A stretch of 64,000 nt of DNA from Verrucomicrobiaceae bacterium (GCA_027487435.1 JAIYDP010000042.1:1-64000); one strand, 5' to 3'. Numbered from the stretch's first letter, positions 1-10,420 are shown. Translations and numbers: made by a program. Notes: generated by a model from the sequence alone, not told the origin.

Positions 1-663
1 CCCCCCCCCCCCCCCCCCTCTCTCTCTATGTGGACCCCGTCATTGACAATTTTGAATCACTTGACAGCTTTTTTAAAAACGGCGAATGGACATCCGCCTA
101 TTTTTACACAAATTTTGAAATACTGTCCGTCCCCTTCTTTCGGAGCCGCGCGTACCACACGTTTTTCAAATTGGTAAGACTCCCCCCCCCCCCACGATTT
201 AACGCCGCCAGCTTGACCAGGAAGGTGGATTTTATTACCACCGATGGGGCGACGCGCCGATTCGACTCCTCGCGATCGCGTCGCTGGCAGACGAGCGCCA
301 GGTGAGGGGGGTGCTTTTTTTCTTTTTTTTCAATGTCTGGCTTTGTTAATGCTTTATTTGTAGGTTTTGCGGTTTGACGACATTTCCTACGCGCACAAGG
401 TTTTTGTCCAGAAAGGGAAGGGCCATTGATGTGTTTTTTTTGCCGTTGTGTGTGGGGTATTTCATGTTGATTGTTTGTGGCCAAGGACTCACGCCCCCTT
501 CTAAAAATAAAATGCGAGAATGAAATCAATGCCGCAGTAAAGGAGCTTTTATTTCCATTGTCAAAACGAGGCGTCGATGACGCGACTTAACGTTAATACG
601 ACGGACAGAGGGAGAGAGGACAGCAAAGATTTACTTTAAAAGACATCAAAATAGCACTTAAGT
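1..663. other. Homopolymer-rich 5' stretch without a supported gene
   Basis: The window opens with 18 C residues followed by a short CT repeat, and a second C run lies near 181. Open frames on both strands here are short, of low complexity, and show no recognisable domain, signal peptide or plausible splice chain. A tract of T and GC-rich words around 300-340 could be an intron, but nothing flanking it reads as protein. The C run could be a contig edge or a natural tract; I cannot tell which from sequence alone. Confidence 0.5.
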
Positions 664-753
664 TTAATTGTTGTAGCTCACGTCAGCAGTCGCGACAAAG
701 TCGCCGCCGCCGCCGCCGCCGCCGTAGTGATGGTGATGACCCCCCCCCGACAT
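664..753 (-). CDS. Possible Gly/His-rich terminal exon or micro-ORF (29 aa)
   Basis: On the minus strand an ATG opens a 29-codon frame: MSGGG, then four His, Tyr, seven Gly encoded by a pure GGC repeat, then an ordinary tail ending VSYNN and TAA. It lies just downstream of the Cys-rich membrane protein on the same strand. It may be that gene's last exon, a separate micro-ORF, or chance translation of a trinucleotide repeat. No intron join could be fixed, so the call is weak. Confidence 0.2.
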   Translation of the reverse strand: MSGGGHHHHYGGGGGGGDFVATADVSYNN

Positions 754-786
754 CGCGTCGGCGAGGATGAGGCCCTTACGTGTAAG

Positions 787-1463
787 ATGGAATTTAAATG
801 AAAAATACGCCAACAAGACCTGCGGCGCCAGCCATGGCGGCACCTGACCTGCACGCGTTGGAAACGCTTAACCCGCTCCTACCCAGAGCTGTTTGCGTAG
901 ACCACCTGAGGCGGCTGCGCGATGTAAACTGCGGGTTGTGCAGCGTAGGGGTAGGCGACGTTTTGTTGGACCATGTACGGCTGCGTGATGGTTGCGGTCG
1001 TTGCTGATTGCATCATGCGGTAGCGCCTTCGTCGGATGCAGGCTGAGATGATTGCGATGACAAACACGACGACAAATGTGACAATGAGTCCGATTTGCCA
1101 TGTTGTGAGGCCGGTGCTGTAGCACACGATCGTGCCGAAGCTTTCGCGGGAGCAGCTTCGTTTTCAGTTGACGCAGCCACAGAAAAAGAGCACTCATATG
1201 GCAAAAACAGATTACTTAGATGATGTGTGATGAGTGAGAAGCAACGGAGTGACCTACTATGTGCCTAGAGGACAGCAGAAACTTGACACCGACGTCGAGT
1301 ACGCTTGGCAGCAGAAGCCCGACGTGCCCCGATACGCACTCCCACATGAAGGATTAATCAGATTGCAGCAGGAGCCGCAATCCGAGTTTACTGACGTCGC
1401 AAAAAGAGCGAAAACACAAGCCACGACGACGACCCACTTTTTCGTCATGAAATAAAAACTCAA
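787..1463 (-). CDS. Small Cys-rich single-pass membrane protein
   Basis: Exon 1 (from 1463) encodes a signal peptide (MTKKWVVVVACVFALFATS) and a Cys-rich ectodomain with repeated paired cysteines (CGSCC, GFCCQ, SFCCP). Exon 2 (about 1140 to 879) continues with FGTIVCYS, a hydrophobic transmembrane helix, an RRRRY stop-transfer motif, and a cytosolic tail rich in Tyr, Pro, Gln and Ala (QPPQVVYANSSG). This is the layout of CYYR1/shisa-like adaptors, whose Pro-Tyr tails bind WW-domain proteins; homology is inferred from architecture only. The exon 1-2 junction is unclear because the frame stops at TAG soon after PLGT and no good GT donor fits. A further intron after 879 could extend the C-terminus to about 787. 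Confidence 0.5.
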
Positions 1464-1474
1464 AATTCTATTTG

Positions 1475-3331
1475 TTAGACTTCGTCCTCATTCCCATAAA
1501 TTTCGTCCAGTTTTTTCTTCTCGGCCATATGCCACTGCAATGGGTCACACTCGAAGTATTCCATGAATCGACTGTGCAAGCCAATGTGTTCGCAATACCG
1601 AGCCTCCAGTAATACTGATCTGTACCGCATAGTCCACATAAATATCTGGATGATCTCCTCCGTATAGAAGCTGCTGATCGGGAAATAGATCTCCTTGTAG
1701 TCGTGAAGTCTCCGCACACCTGGATGAAACGAGAATGTCCCCCAGAAAAGTGCAGAGTCAGGTAGAAAGAAGTACTTCACCCCAGAGGGGCTGTCGTGAT
1801 GATCCTGAACGTTGGGGGTGTACGCATCCGTTTTCGAAATAAGAACCTTTCAAGTAAGAACAGAGGTGCGACATCTACTTGCGATATGCTGCTGTCGGAC
1901 AACAGCACATCAATCGAGTCGCGGATGAAGTCAGCGCCGGAAGGATTTTCAAATGCCCAATCATCTTCGCAATGGAAGATAAATGGCGTGTCTATGTCGC
2001 TATAAAGCGCGTCTATGCTGTACATTTGCCCCATGCGCGCAGTGTTGACAATGACGTCGAAAAGGTCTCCGTACTCAAAATCGAGCGCCTCCGCAACCCC
2101 TTTGTCCCCGCTGTCGTCAATAACGACGAAGCGATCGATGGGGTACTTATTGACCCGAAGGAAAGAGGAAATCGTTATTCGAAGCAGATCTAACCGCCCG
2201 CAACTCGTCACGGCAAACGTCAGCCTCCGATCTGACATTTGAGTCCATGAGTGCTTCAAATTCAAACGTGGCGGGGCTCTCAGAGCTGGCGAATGTGTCA
2301 ATATGAGCAGGGGATGTGCGCAAGTTGAACTATTTGACGACTGAGAGGCGAATCGCCTCTCGGTGACGGATGAAATTAAAAACACCTTCCTCGGCTATGT
2401 TTGTTAGAAGGGATAGCGCCATCGCACCGTCTTTGTCGCACTGACTTTCGTTTCGCTTGCGATCCAAACAAGATGTGGGGAAGAAGAAGCAACAATGTTG
2501 CCATCACAACTTGCGGAGAGCGACAAGGCATGCGGGATGTCGGGGGGACACCAAAGGACTGACTCTTGGTTGACAACAACTGCCAAAGTGGCGTGGTCGG
2601 TCACGGCGAATTTGGACAGCTTGAAGGACTCCATTACTCCTCGGAATGTGACCATCAAGAACCAGGACAAGCTGCCGCTGCAGCTAGGGGCGTAGCTGCC
2701 GCTGATGGTCATATTGAAGGCCCGTGTGGGCATGACAGCCCCAAACGGAGGCGAGATGATTTCCAACTCAGAAGCTTTCATGTTAAGTTGTAATAAAAAA
2801 ATTACCGGCCAGGCGTCGACCTACCTTTCTCCGCGGAATAGGGCTTAAACGCTCTAAAATGTGTGAACGCAGGTGCACTGGCGCAACCTGTTGAGGGATT
2901 CGGAAAGCGGCCATGCACCTCGGCAAAAGTGGAGGCAACATCAACGCCATCGTGCTGAAGTGTAGCAGTAAGGAACACAAGGCCAGGGCGCTCCACACGA
3001 AAGCTGCCAGTACCACAGCAAGGTCCCTCATACAGCATTTCGTTGTCAATGACAATAGTGAGCATCGACTCTGGAACAATTTAGAAAGCTTGATGATTCA
3101 CATACGAGACGCCGTCACTTCAAGCTGAGGAGCAGTAGATATCCGAATGCTTTGGACCGTGCCAACATTGACGTAGTCACCATGCTGTGGTTCCGAAAAC
3201 CATATTCCATCAACTGTTGCATTACTTGCAGACATGGAGCAGAACATGAGTAGCAGACGCAATTCAGACAGAGCATCACTAATATCGATTGAGCGACGTG
3301 TGTCATCCTGTCTCCAAGTCTCAAAATTCAA
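1475..3331 (-). CDS. Secretory GT2-like glycosyltransferase with N-terminal beta-rich domains
   Basis: Five exons join through introns at 3071-3105, 2775-2824, 2395-2427 and 1847-1878. The N-terminal half has a hydrophobic leader and two beta-sandwich-like segments; one contains ISPPFGAVMPTRAFNMTISG. The C-terminal half is a GT-A type glycosyltransferase: an RRLTFAVTSCGRLDLL start, a nucleotide-binding FVVIDDSGDKG, an acidic FHCEDDW motif, and the conserved GTFSFHPGVRRLHDY block. Removing the 32-nt intron at 1847-1878 joins SDSSISQ to VLISKTDAYTPN and repairs what otherwise looks like a frameshift. It probably acts in the ER/Golgi lumen on a sugar-nucleotide donor; the substrate is unknown. 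The first exon's true start is not settled, because ATG choices near 3115-3331 lie in competing frames. Confidence 0.65.
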
Positions 3332-3451
3332 AATTAATACTCATTATTTAAATTTGGGCAGCCGAGACCTTGTTTACAAAAGCTGTTGAGGATCTTGTTT
3401 TCTCGTTGCCGATAGCTTGTGCTTGAAAATGGCCTTCTTTCATTGTTGCCA

Positions 3452-4826
3452 CTAGCTTCGAGAATTCTTTTTGAAACGGTTCGTTGTCGATGCTCTGAAC
3501 CGGCCCTGGCTTTCGTCAAAGAGTATTCCGCGGAAAGTACCGACCTTTCTCCCTGACATGCCCGCAGATTTCATTCGTTTGAGTCAGCACGGCTCTAACT
3601 TCTGTGATACTTAACTTCGCTCTGTGTGCCGACTTCTCAAACACATCTACAAATTGTTTTTCTAGTCCCTTCAACCTCCGATCCACTCTATTCCATTTAT
3701 CCTTTGGTACTTGAAACATGAGATACTCTGCAGGACACATGTCGATGGATCTGAAACCTCTAGACAAGGAAACAAGTTGAACTAGTCCCTCCTTCGTTGT
3801 GCTGTCACACGCATTAGCCAGGCCAAGAAGAGACGGCGGCGAGTCATACGGGTAATGATACCAAAACGCATCTTCTGAAACGTCACCGGACACACCAGAG
3901 TTGATGGCGTGGTGCAATCCGACAAGGTATGCAAACGCCTTCTTCTCCTCTTGTTCGTCAGGAGCCTGACTTGGCACCGATTGATTAACGTGACGAAAAA
4001 AAGGTGCCATCGACTGCAAATCAAGTGTATTCCCGGACGCAACGGGGCCAAATCCTTTTTCGTGGAAAGACTTCGCAAGGGCTAAAAGGTCGGCAACAGT
4101 GACATCATCCGGAAGTCCAACACCGGGAACGAACTCGTTTTTGAGCAACAGATTGAGGAGGACAAAGGAAGAGAGATCTGAGCAGGATGCTTTTGCTGAA
4201 GAGGACACTGCCTGGGCATCGATGTATCGAAACGATGAGGATCGCTGATCATTGACAACAAGGCTTAGATGTGGAAGATTTCGAGCAGAATCAAACATTT
4301 GCATATAGCGCAGGACAAACGCACTATTGGTGCTGAAGACAGAGACAGAATTAGCTGGGGAAAGGCTCTGAATGCTGTCGAACGTAGACATCCACGCTTG
4401 CCGACGAGTTGATGGTCCATATATTTCTACAGTGGGACAAAGAGGAGACGAGTAGACAAAAGTTTTCGCCAAAAGGCATTTTAGCTTAACAAGGAAAGTA
4501 GAGCCCGGATAGAACTGAGAGACATCAAAAGCAAACCTCTCATACTCCGAAGGATCGCGTCTTGTGTTAACATTTGCCATCCACTTTGAACAGGGATTCA
4601 TACCGGGCAGCACAAAGATCAGTTTCTTGTAGCCGGTGCACAGAGAAAGTCTCTTCTCAATGGACGACTTGAGGAGAGGCCAAAACTCAACGTCTGTTCT
4701 CGCAGACACAGCAACATCGAACAGAAGATGATGCAAATCAACAACTATTGCATCTGCTGGTTTCATTCCATGAATGGAGCGAAATCCACGGAGTTCTCTC
4801 CCGATGTACTGAAAAAGAGTCTTCAT
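3452..4826 (-). CDS. XRN-family 5'-3' exonuclease fold, probable pseudoenzyme
   Basis: The 436-codon main exon starts at MKTLFQYIG and follows the XRN1/RAT1 N-terminal fold throughout. The block AIVVDLHH matches XRN 'LYLDMNG', GMNPCSKWMANVNTRR matches 'DGVAPRAKMNQQRGRR', NEFVPGVGLPD matches 'NDFIPHLP', WYHYPYDSPP matches 'WYYPYHYAP', and CPAEYLMFQVP matches 'FEQLLAVLP'. The metal-binding 'GEGEHKI' is replaced by YGPSTRRQ and 'DADLIML' by STNSAFVL. Asp30 remains and the 'NDF' Asp is Glu, so nuclease activity is doubtful. An intron at 3510-3540 (31 nt) would replace the first stop with a basic tail (QGRFRASTTNRFKKNSRS) ending at 3452. The protein is short for the family and may be an RNA-binding or scaffold relic. 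Confidence 0.65.
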
Positions 4827-5260
4827 GTCCCACTGACTGTATTAACTGTGTACTTTGCACCACTCTTTTAAAACAGTTCCGAAATTCAAAGGATGTCGAC
4901 GGCTTTTAAAGCTCTGCTCTTGAACAGCACTACAGATCTTGTAAGGCCGTCTCCCCCCTATCTAGATTGATGTTTGTAGAGAGATGATGAGCCATCGATA
5001 CACTTCATTTCCCCTGACTCGACCCAATCTCAAGTTTTCAAATGCTGCTTGGACTTTCTCAATTCATCTCGACATGATTCCGAATCCAAACATTCATTGC
5101 TTCTTCTGCTAAAGCCAACCAGTGCTCTGTCTGACATGTTCGTGGAGTCAACGGATAGGCTGGGGTTCCCCCTGCGAACAGCAGTTTCTTGCCTCCCGAA
5201 GCATGCAATCCTTTCGTCGCTTCGATTCTCGGCGATATCATCAAGTGGGGATATCACTGA
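4827..5260. promoter_or_regulatory. Intergenic region between divergent genes
   Basis: This 434-bp gap separates the start of the minus-strand XRN-like gene from the first confident ATG of the plus-strand coiled-coil gene. Open frames in it carry no domain. An in-frame extension upstream of 5261 exists (an ATG near 5136), so part of it could be 5' coding sequence of the plus-strand gene. Otherwise it should hold both promoters; I see no clear TATA element. Confidence 0.4.
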
Positions 5261-6571
5261 GATGGCTACTCCCTCCTCTCAAAAGCGGCACAAGCCCGCC
5301 GATGCAACGTATTTGCTACCTTACGCAAAACCAGCGTCATTGCAATCTGATCTCCTCCATTTCTATGCTCGAATAGAGTATGCTACAGATGACAATGTTC
5401 CGAGAGTCTTTTCTCTTCTGGAAGTGCGTCGGTCGATCGGCGACGGGGTACATCTTTCCGCTCCGTTACTGCCCCTCGACCAAACTGTCTCCTTTGCAGA
5501 GGCTTTTTCAGAATTCTTGTTATGGATAGATCCAGCTTTATGTCATACCCTGAAAGTGCGTACTGATGTGCATAATCTCATCCCGCAGGGGGCCACCGAC
5601 GACATTGCCAACATGGTGGTTGTCATGGGTGGGGCGTCTTCAGACACAGAGCACGGGGCTCATTTCTACCGCTGGGGGCTTCAATGGGCCAAGTTGAAGA
5701 CGTTCTGCAATCCTAATGACGTAGAGCTCTGAAATCGTCGTTCGAGCGCCATTCTGACCAACCTTCTTTGACGCCAAGCGTTCCATCTACGCCCTCCCAC
5801 GCGACTCGCAAAGCTGACGAGTCGACCATCACCATCTTCTCAAGCCCATCTCGATTGGAAGACACGCCAGCATTGTTTTCCGAAAGTTTCACAGATTCAT
5901 TTTCGGCGCTGGGGATCCGCTCTGCTCGAGCCGCTTCGCTGCGATCGACGAGGTTGCTGCAGGAAATATCGAACACCCCCTTTCCGGAGTCGCCGATATC
6001 GAGTTTGAAAACGCACCCGAAAGATCTGCCCTATGAATCAGAAACGAGCCAACAACGCCAACAAGCATCGGATACGCCTGCAACATCTGTGAAGGAGGCT
6101 AATCACGAAGGCAAAACGAGTAGAGAATTCCAAAGCGTTGCTTGCTCTCCTTTCAAACGGAAAGGCCTTACAGATGTCGGCGTGGAGGTTATTGACGCAG
6201 GCTCAGATCACATCAGTGATCAGCATGGTGACATCGATCACGGATTGTCAGAGAAGCATTCAGTTCTTGAGAGGGAAAAGATATCTCTAGAGGTCCGACT
6301 GGAAGCGATAGTGAAGAAGTCCGCCATATGCGAGATTCTGCTTGAGAAAGAAAAGGCGAAAAATTCGAGACTAGAAGATCAGATCCGGGAAAGGGAAGAC
6401 GAATTGCGACGACTGGAGGACGAAGGCATTCAAACACAGCGCGTCGTGAGGTCCGAGATTGCAATCAGGGACAGGGAAATCTCGAGGCTTCTCGAGGACA
6501 ACAAGTATCTGCAATCAACTCTCGAGCACATCGTACAGCTGCTGACAGGGGATCGAGAAGTAGTGTCCTGA
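5261..6571 (+). CDS. Coiled-coil protein of unknown function
   Basis: Two exons joined by a 32-nt intron (5693-5724; phase 2, CTAAT near the 3' end) give one continuous protein: HFYRWGLQWAK runs into ALKSSFERHSDQPS. The N-terminal ~150 residues form a globular segment (HFYARIEYATDDNVPRVFSL). A Ser/Thr/Pro-rich linker follows, then a C-terminal coiled coil of about 110 residues rich in Glu, Lys and Arg (KEKAKNSRLEDQIREREDEL). I do not recognise a family. The layout fits a centrosomal, ciliary or cytoskeletal adaptor, but that is inference from shape. The ATG at 5261 was chosen because the N-terminal text reads well from there; an upstream start near 5136 is open. Confidence 0.55.
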
Positions 6572-6628
6572 GTGACAAGTCCAATATCCTAAACAATATG
6601 TATGTGAGTATAATTTAGAGCAATCGAG

Positions 6629-7801
6629 ATGTCCTGTTTCGACTACGAGGATCTAAGTGATGATGAAATTGAATCTGAAGTAAGCTTGGCCTTACATCCT
6701 TCAGAAGTCATTCTTTCTGACTTTCAAGGAAGAGATTGCGCAGAGTTTGGGTTCTGAAATGTCTCGAGCTGAGATTGATGCGGCTATGTCAGCCAATGCG
6801 CCTATCTCCGAGTTTAAGCGAGGTTGGCTTTACATTTTTGTACTGAACGTCTAGAAAAGTTGGAGAAAGAAGCGCGGAAGAATTGGGATGTGTTCTACAA
6901 AGTGAATAAAACGCATTTTTTCAAAGACCGACACTACCTTCACCGAGAGTTTACGCATCTTCTCGAGGTATGAAATCTGGAGAGATCTAATTTGAAAGCC
7001 TAATGTTCGAGCCATCGAAGTAGGCTGCGGCGTCGGCAACAGCATTTTTCCAGTTCTTGACGTAAACCCAACCGCGTTTATGTATGGCTGCGACTTTTCC
7101 CCTCGCGCTGTTGAGTTCGTTCAAGTTGCCCTGTTTTCACATAGCACCTCATTCTCCAGAACAATCCTCGGTACGACACTGCTCGATGCTGCGCTTTTGT
7201 ATGCGATGTCACCTCGAATCCACTCGTTGAAAGCGTCCCCGCAAATTCTCTTGACGTTGCGATGCTAATTTTTGTTCTGTCGGCAATTTCACCGCAGAAA
7301 ATGGGCGTTGTGCTGGGGAATGTCAACTCGGTATGAAGCCCTTCTTTCGGCTTCTCCTCTGATGGCCGCGAGGTTCTCAGAGTTGGAGGAATCATCGCAG
7401 TGAGGGACTACGCGAGGTATGACATGGCTCAGCTTCGTTTTGGCAACGGCCACAAAATCTCAGAAAATTTCTACCTTCGATCCGACGGCACTCGTTCTCT
7501 CTTCTTGTTGTTGCCTTATTGAGTAGGGGCTTACTATTTTTCAATCGGTAATGAGCGTTGCCTTCATTTTCTGCTGTTGTGTCCTTCATACTTGTCGCGA
7601 GTCATAGATCCAGAGGAAATCCGAGATTTGCTGAAAAGTTGCGGATTCGAAGAGGTTAAGGCGACGCTGCATCGGAGAGAGGTGAAGAATAGGAAGCTTG
7701 AACTCGTGTATGTCGCACCAAGTGACTACCTGATTCTCAGAATGCATCGCCGCTGGATCAATTGCATATTTCGAAAGGTTGTAGATGCCGAGTTCCATTG
7801 A
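6629..7801 (+). CDS. tRNA m3C methyltransferase, METTL2/6/8 family
   Basis: SAM-dependent methyltransferase of the family that makes 3-methylcytidine at tRNA position 32. The exon chain recovers all hallmarks: [35 protein letters not shown] (SAM-binding motif I), [73 protein letters not shown] and [18 protein letters not shown]. The end [12 protein letters not shown] resembles METTL2/8 more than METTL6. Introns at 6823-6854, 6968-6998, 7125-7159 and 7331-7372, one near 7491, one of 60 nt before 7610, and a 33-nt one before 7741 are each fixed by the family alignment. The first intron (after 6659) has two possible acceptors, giving 25 or 49 nt. The gene starts 57 bp after its upstream neighbour. 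Confidence 0.88.
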
Positions 7802-7889
7802 TGTCTGCATTGATCATGCTGTTTTTCGAAACGTTTTGATTTATTTTGTTAAAAGATCTGTTATTTTCTTGTTAAGCTGTCTCAAAAAA

Positions 7890-8957
7890 ATGCCGGGAAG
7901 TACCCTCCACCGAATCAGATTTGTTTTGAGGGATCGCCAGGACAGATCTAAGGCTGCTGTCGACTTCTGGACATCCGTCCATGCAAATCCTGACCAGGAC
8001 AGTAATGATAGTAAGATGAACGGGTCCCTCTCGGATTCGGACGCTTCTGACAGCGAGCAATGCGAGTGCTGTGGCCGATTGGGCGAGTTGATCTTTTGTG
8101 ATGGCTGCAACAAGTGTTGGCACTTCTGTTGCATCAATCCACCCCTCTCAGCTGTTCCAGCTGTGGAGCAAGCCTGGTATTGTGCCTTGTGCTCATACAA
8201 CAAAATCCCGCAAAAGAAACCGAAAAGAAAGGCCGATGAAGATCCTACGTTTGTTTCTCTGGTATTTCTCGCAAAGACGAAGAACACGACAGTGTTTGAT
8301 GACTGGATGGAGGCAGTCAAGCTCGAGTCGTCTGCCAGTGGAGACAAGCGGTTTCGCAGATTGCCGGACCTCTTCCAATCGTCAGGGAGTGATAGACCTT
8401 GCTCCTATTCCTTATTTTTTCTAGAGCGGAGAATGCGGAAGCCATCAGAAGAGGGCCCGACAGAGGAAGTGAGCATGTACAAAAAATGGCTGACCTCTCA
8501 GCGCCTCGCGTCAGCTCTTTTAAAACTTTCTGCCCCTATGCAGGAGCCTGTGGAAGATGATCAAGGTTTCGTCTTTTCTATATCGTTTTGACTAATTAGG
8601 TGCATTTTCTGGACGACCGTCGTTTTACTCCTCAATGCCTCGAGTTGAGGTGTGGCACTTGTCCTCTGTTTGCTCACACATTTGAAGGGAAAGATGGCAG
8701 CGAGCCGCTCCGTTGACGGAGAGGATCTGTTTTTACAGTTTCTTGCTTGGCAGCGTTACATGCAAATCATCCGACAGCATGAGGCCATGCAGAGGCCTCT
8801 TCGAGGCACATTTGTTGACTCGTTCACTCCAGAGGACATTCGTGAACTGCGGCGTGTGGAAAAGCTTGCGGCGGGTGTACCGCTTTGCATGACTTGTGAC
8901 GCTGAAACACAAACGCAAGGGGCTCAGCAGGAGGCTGCAGCCATGGTCGTGGAGTGA
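7890..8957 (+). CDS. PHD-finger nuclear protein
   Basis: The start is the ATG of MPGSTLHRIRF. A single PHD zinc finger sits at about residues 50-95 with the expected ligand order: CECCGRLGELIFCDGCNKCW, then HFCC, and a WYCALC end. A Lys/Arg-rich stretch after it (KKPKRKADEDP) is a likely nuclear localisation signal. PHD fingers read histone H3 tails, so a chromatin role is likely, but no catalytic domain accompanies it. Two short introns follow: a 34-nt one after EDDQG (ending GACTAATTAG) and a 38-nt one after PRVE (ending TTTGAAG), leading to an alpha-helical C-terminus (FLQFLAWQRYMQIIRQHEAM) and the stop after AAAMVVE. A possible longer ORF from 7785 is 5' UTR in my reading. Confidence 0.7.
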
Positions 8958-9009
8958 CGTTTGATCCACTTTCAAGTTGTAAGTTAGTAACAGTCGAATC
9001 TTTACTCCA

Positions 9010-9711
9010 CTACCAATTCTTCAGGGCGTGGAAGTTCGCTTCCACTACCTTCCAGTTAACAACGTTCCACCAAGCGTCAATGTAGTTGGCCCGCACGTTG
9101 AAGTACTTGAGGTAGTACGCGTGCTCCCACACGTCGAGGCCAAGAACGGGTTGGAACCCGTCATCAACCGGTGTGTCTTGATTTGCTGTCGCTTTGATCG
9201 CGAGGGATCCATCATGTTGCGGAACAAGCCATACCCAGCCGCTTCCAAACACTTTGAGAGCAGCTGCGGAGAAGTTCGCTTTAAAGGTATCGAACGAGCC
9301 GAAATCCTCATCGATACGGTCAAGGAGCGCTCCAGAAGGCATCTGACCCGATGCTGGACCCATAGTGCTCCAGAAAAGACTGCAAAATGAGAAACAAATT
9401 CTTACGGGAGAACTTGTGGTTGATGTAACCGCCTCCATTGTTTCGAATGGCAGTTCGAATAGGATCGTCGATCGAGGATAGCTGCTGTAGAAGCTGAACC
9501 ACGCTCCTGTGGTTAAGGGCTTTCTGAGCGTCCAATTGTGACATGGCATTGTTCAATTCGTCCGTGTATTTTTGATGGTGCTTGTCGTGATGAAGATGCA
9601 TCGTAGCTGCATCTATGAAGGGCTCCAAGGCATCGTAGGCATATGGGAGAGGAGGAAGCGTGTAGTATATGTCTGCAGAAACAACGGCAATGAAGGCAAG
9701 TGCGATGATCA
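9010..9711 (-). CDS. Secreted Mn-type superoxide dismutase
   Basis: Converts superoxide to oxygen and hydrogen peroxide. Exon 1 starts MIIALAFIAVVSA, a signal peptide, and then LPPLPYAYDALEPFID, the usual Fe/Mn-SOD N-terminus. Metal ligands are visible: His in MHLHHDKHH, His in YINHK, and Asp and His in DVWEHAYYL. GG before the second ligand and NQDTP favour the manganese class. A 26-nt intron (9380-9405) splits NHKFS from LFWSTMGP. The ORF extends upstream of the chosen start, so an organelle-targeted longer form is possible. Its product, peroxide, is the substrate of the peroxiredoxin encoded head-to-head next door. Most eukaryotic Mn-SODs are mitochondrial, so a secretory form would be unusual. 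Confidence 0.88.
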
Positions 9712-9919
9712 TTGCACAAATCGTTTCGTCCGAACTCTTAATTTCGAGGGTTGAACGAGTGGACATCCTTTACTTTTCGCACTTGTTAGTTCATTTTAGT
9801 TCATACGATCTCAAAGAGTAAAAGAAGCAATTCCTCATTGTAGCAAAGTTTTTGGACCATAGAAGCCTTCCTCATCAAATCCTCCAATGTAATGGAATTG
9901 TAGATAACAGAAAGAGCTT
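9712..9919. promoter_or_regulatory. Shared SOD/peroxiredoxin promoter region
   Basis: About 208 bp separate the starts of two antioxidant genes that point away from each other. It is AT-rich compared with its neighbours and contains no ORF. Co-regulation by oxidative stress is an inference from the gene pair; I recognise no specific operator. Confidence 0.4.
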
Positions 9920-10420
9920 ATGTTACACAGAGTCATGCCGATCGCTGAGGGACAATCGATTCCTTCCGCTACACTCCGCAAGATGACGGAAGAAGGAATC
10001 GTTGAGGTATCAACAACAGATTATTGCAAGGGAAGAAAAGTAATCATTTTCGGGCTTCCTGGTGCCTTTACTCCAACTTGTTCGAGGACACATGTGCCTA
10101 GCTTTGTGAAGCACTACGACGAGCTGCAACAAAAGGGCGTATCTGCTATCGCATGTGTGTCAGTCAATGACGCGTTCGTGATGGACGCATGGGGGCAGAC
10201 CCTTGGAGCTGCTGGGAAAGTCGACATGCTTGCGGACGGAAGCGCCGACTTCGCGAAAGCTCTTGACTTGACTCTCGATTTGTCAGCAAAGGGAATGGGA
10301 CTTCGCATGAACCGTTTTCTCCTTATCGTTGATGACGGTGTCGTCACAAACGTCAAAATTGAGGAGAGTGCTGGATGTGCTGTGGTTTCGACCGCACAGT
10401 CCGCGCTTGCTCTCTTGTGA
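9920..10420 (+). CDS. Peroxiredoxin-5 type thiol peroxidase
   Basis: A single-exon 166-aa gene, the normal Prx5 length. The peroxidatic cysteine lies in FGLPGAFTPTCSRTHVPSF, the family's PGAFTPTCS signature, with the catalytic Thr and downstream Arg context present. A second ATG at 9935 (MPIAEGQSIP) matches the usual N-terminus more closely; the extra five residues are not a targeting peptide, so the enzyme is probably cytosolic. A further Cys near the end (ESAGCAVVS) could serve as resolving residue. It reduces hydrogen peroxide and organic peroxides using thioredoxin-type donors. It is divergent to the SOD gene. Confidence 0.92.
   Translation: MLHRVMPIAEGQSIPSATLRKMTEEGIVEVSTTDYCKGRKVIIFGLPGAFTPTCSRTHVPSFVKHYDELQQKGVSAIACVSVNDAFVMDAWGQTLGAAGKVDMLADGSADFAKALDLTLDLSAKGMGLRMNRFLLIVDDGVVTNVKIEESAGCAVVSTAQSALALL

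Noticed and set aside
1-18. C-run as telomere repeat
   Set aside because: No G/C-rich telomere unit with T or A is repeated; more likely a contig edge or homopolymer.
104-529. 141-codon minus-strand ORF near the window start
   Set aside because: Translation is low complexity with runs from homopolymers; no splice or domain support.
699-724. GCC trinucleotide repeat as a functional element or tandem-repeat array
   Set aside because: Only a few copies; ordinary microsatellite, perhaps coding for Gly.
1777-1880. Apparent frameshift in the glycosyltransferase, suggesting a pseudogene
   Set aside because: A 32-nt GT-AG intron restores a perfect conserved frame; splicing is simpler than mutation.
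9028-9390. Plus-strand ORF over the SOD gene
   Set aside because: Shadow of the SOD coding strand; SOD motifs are conclusive.
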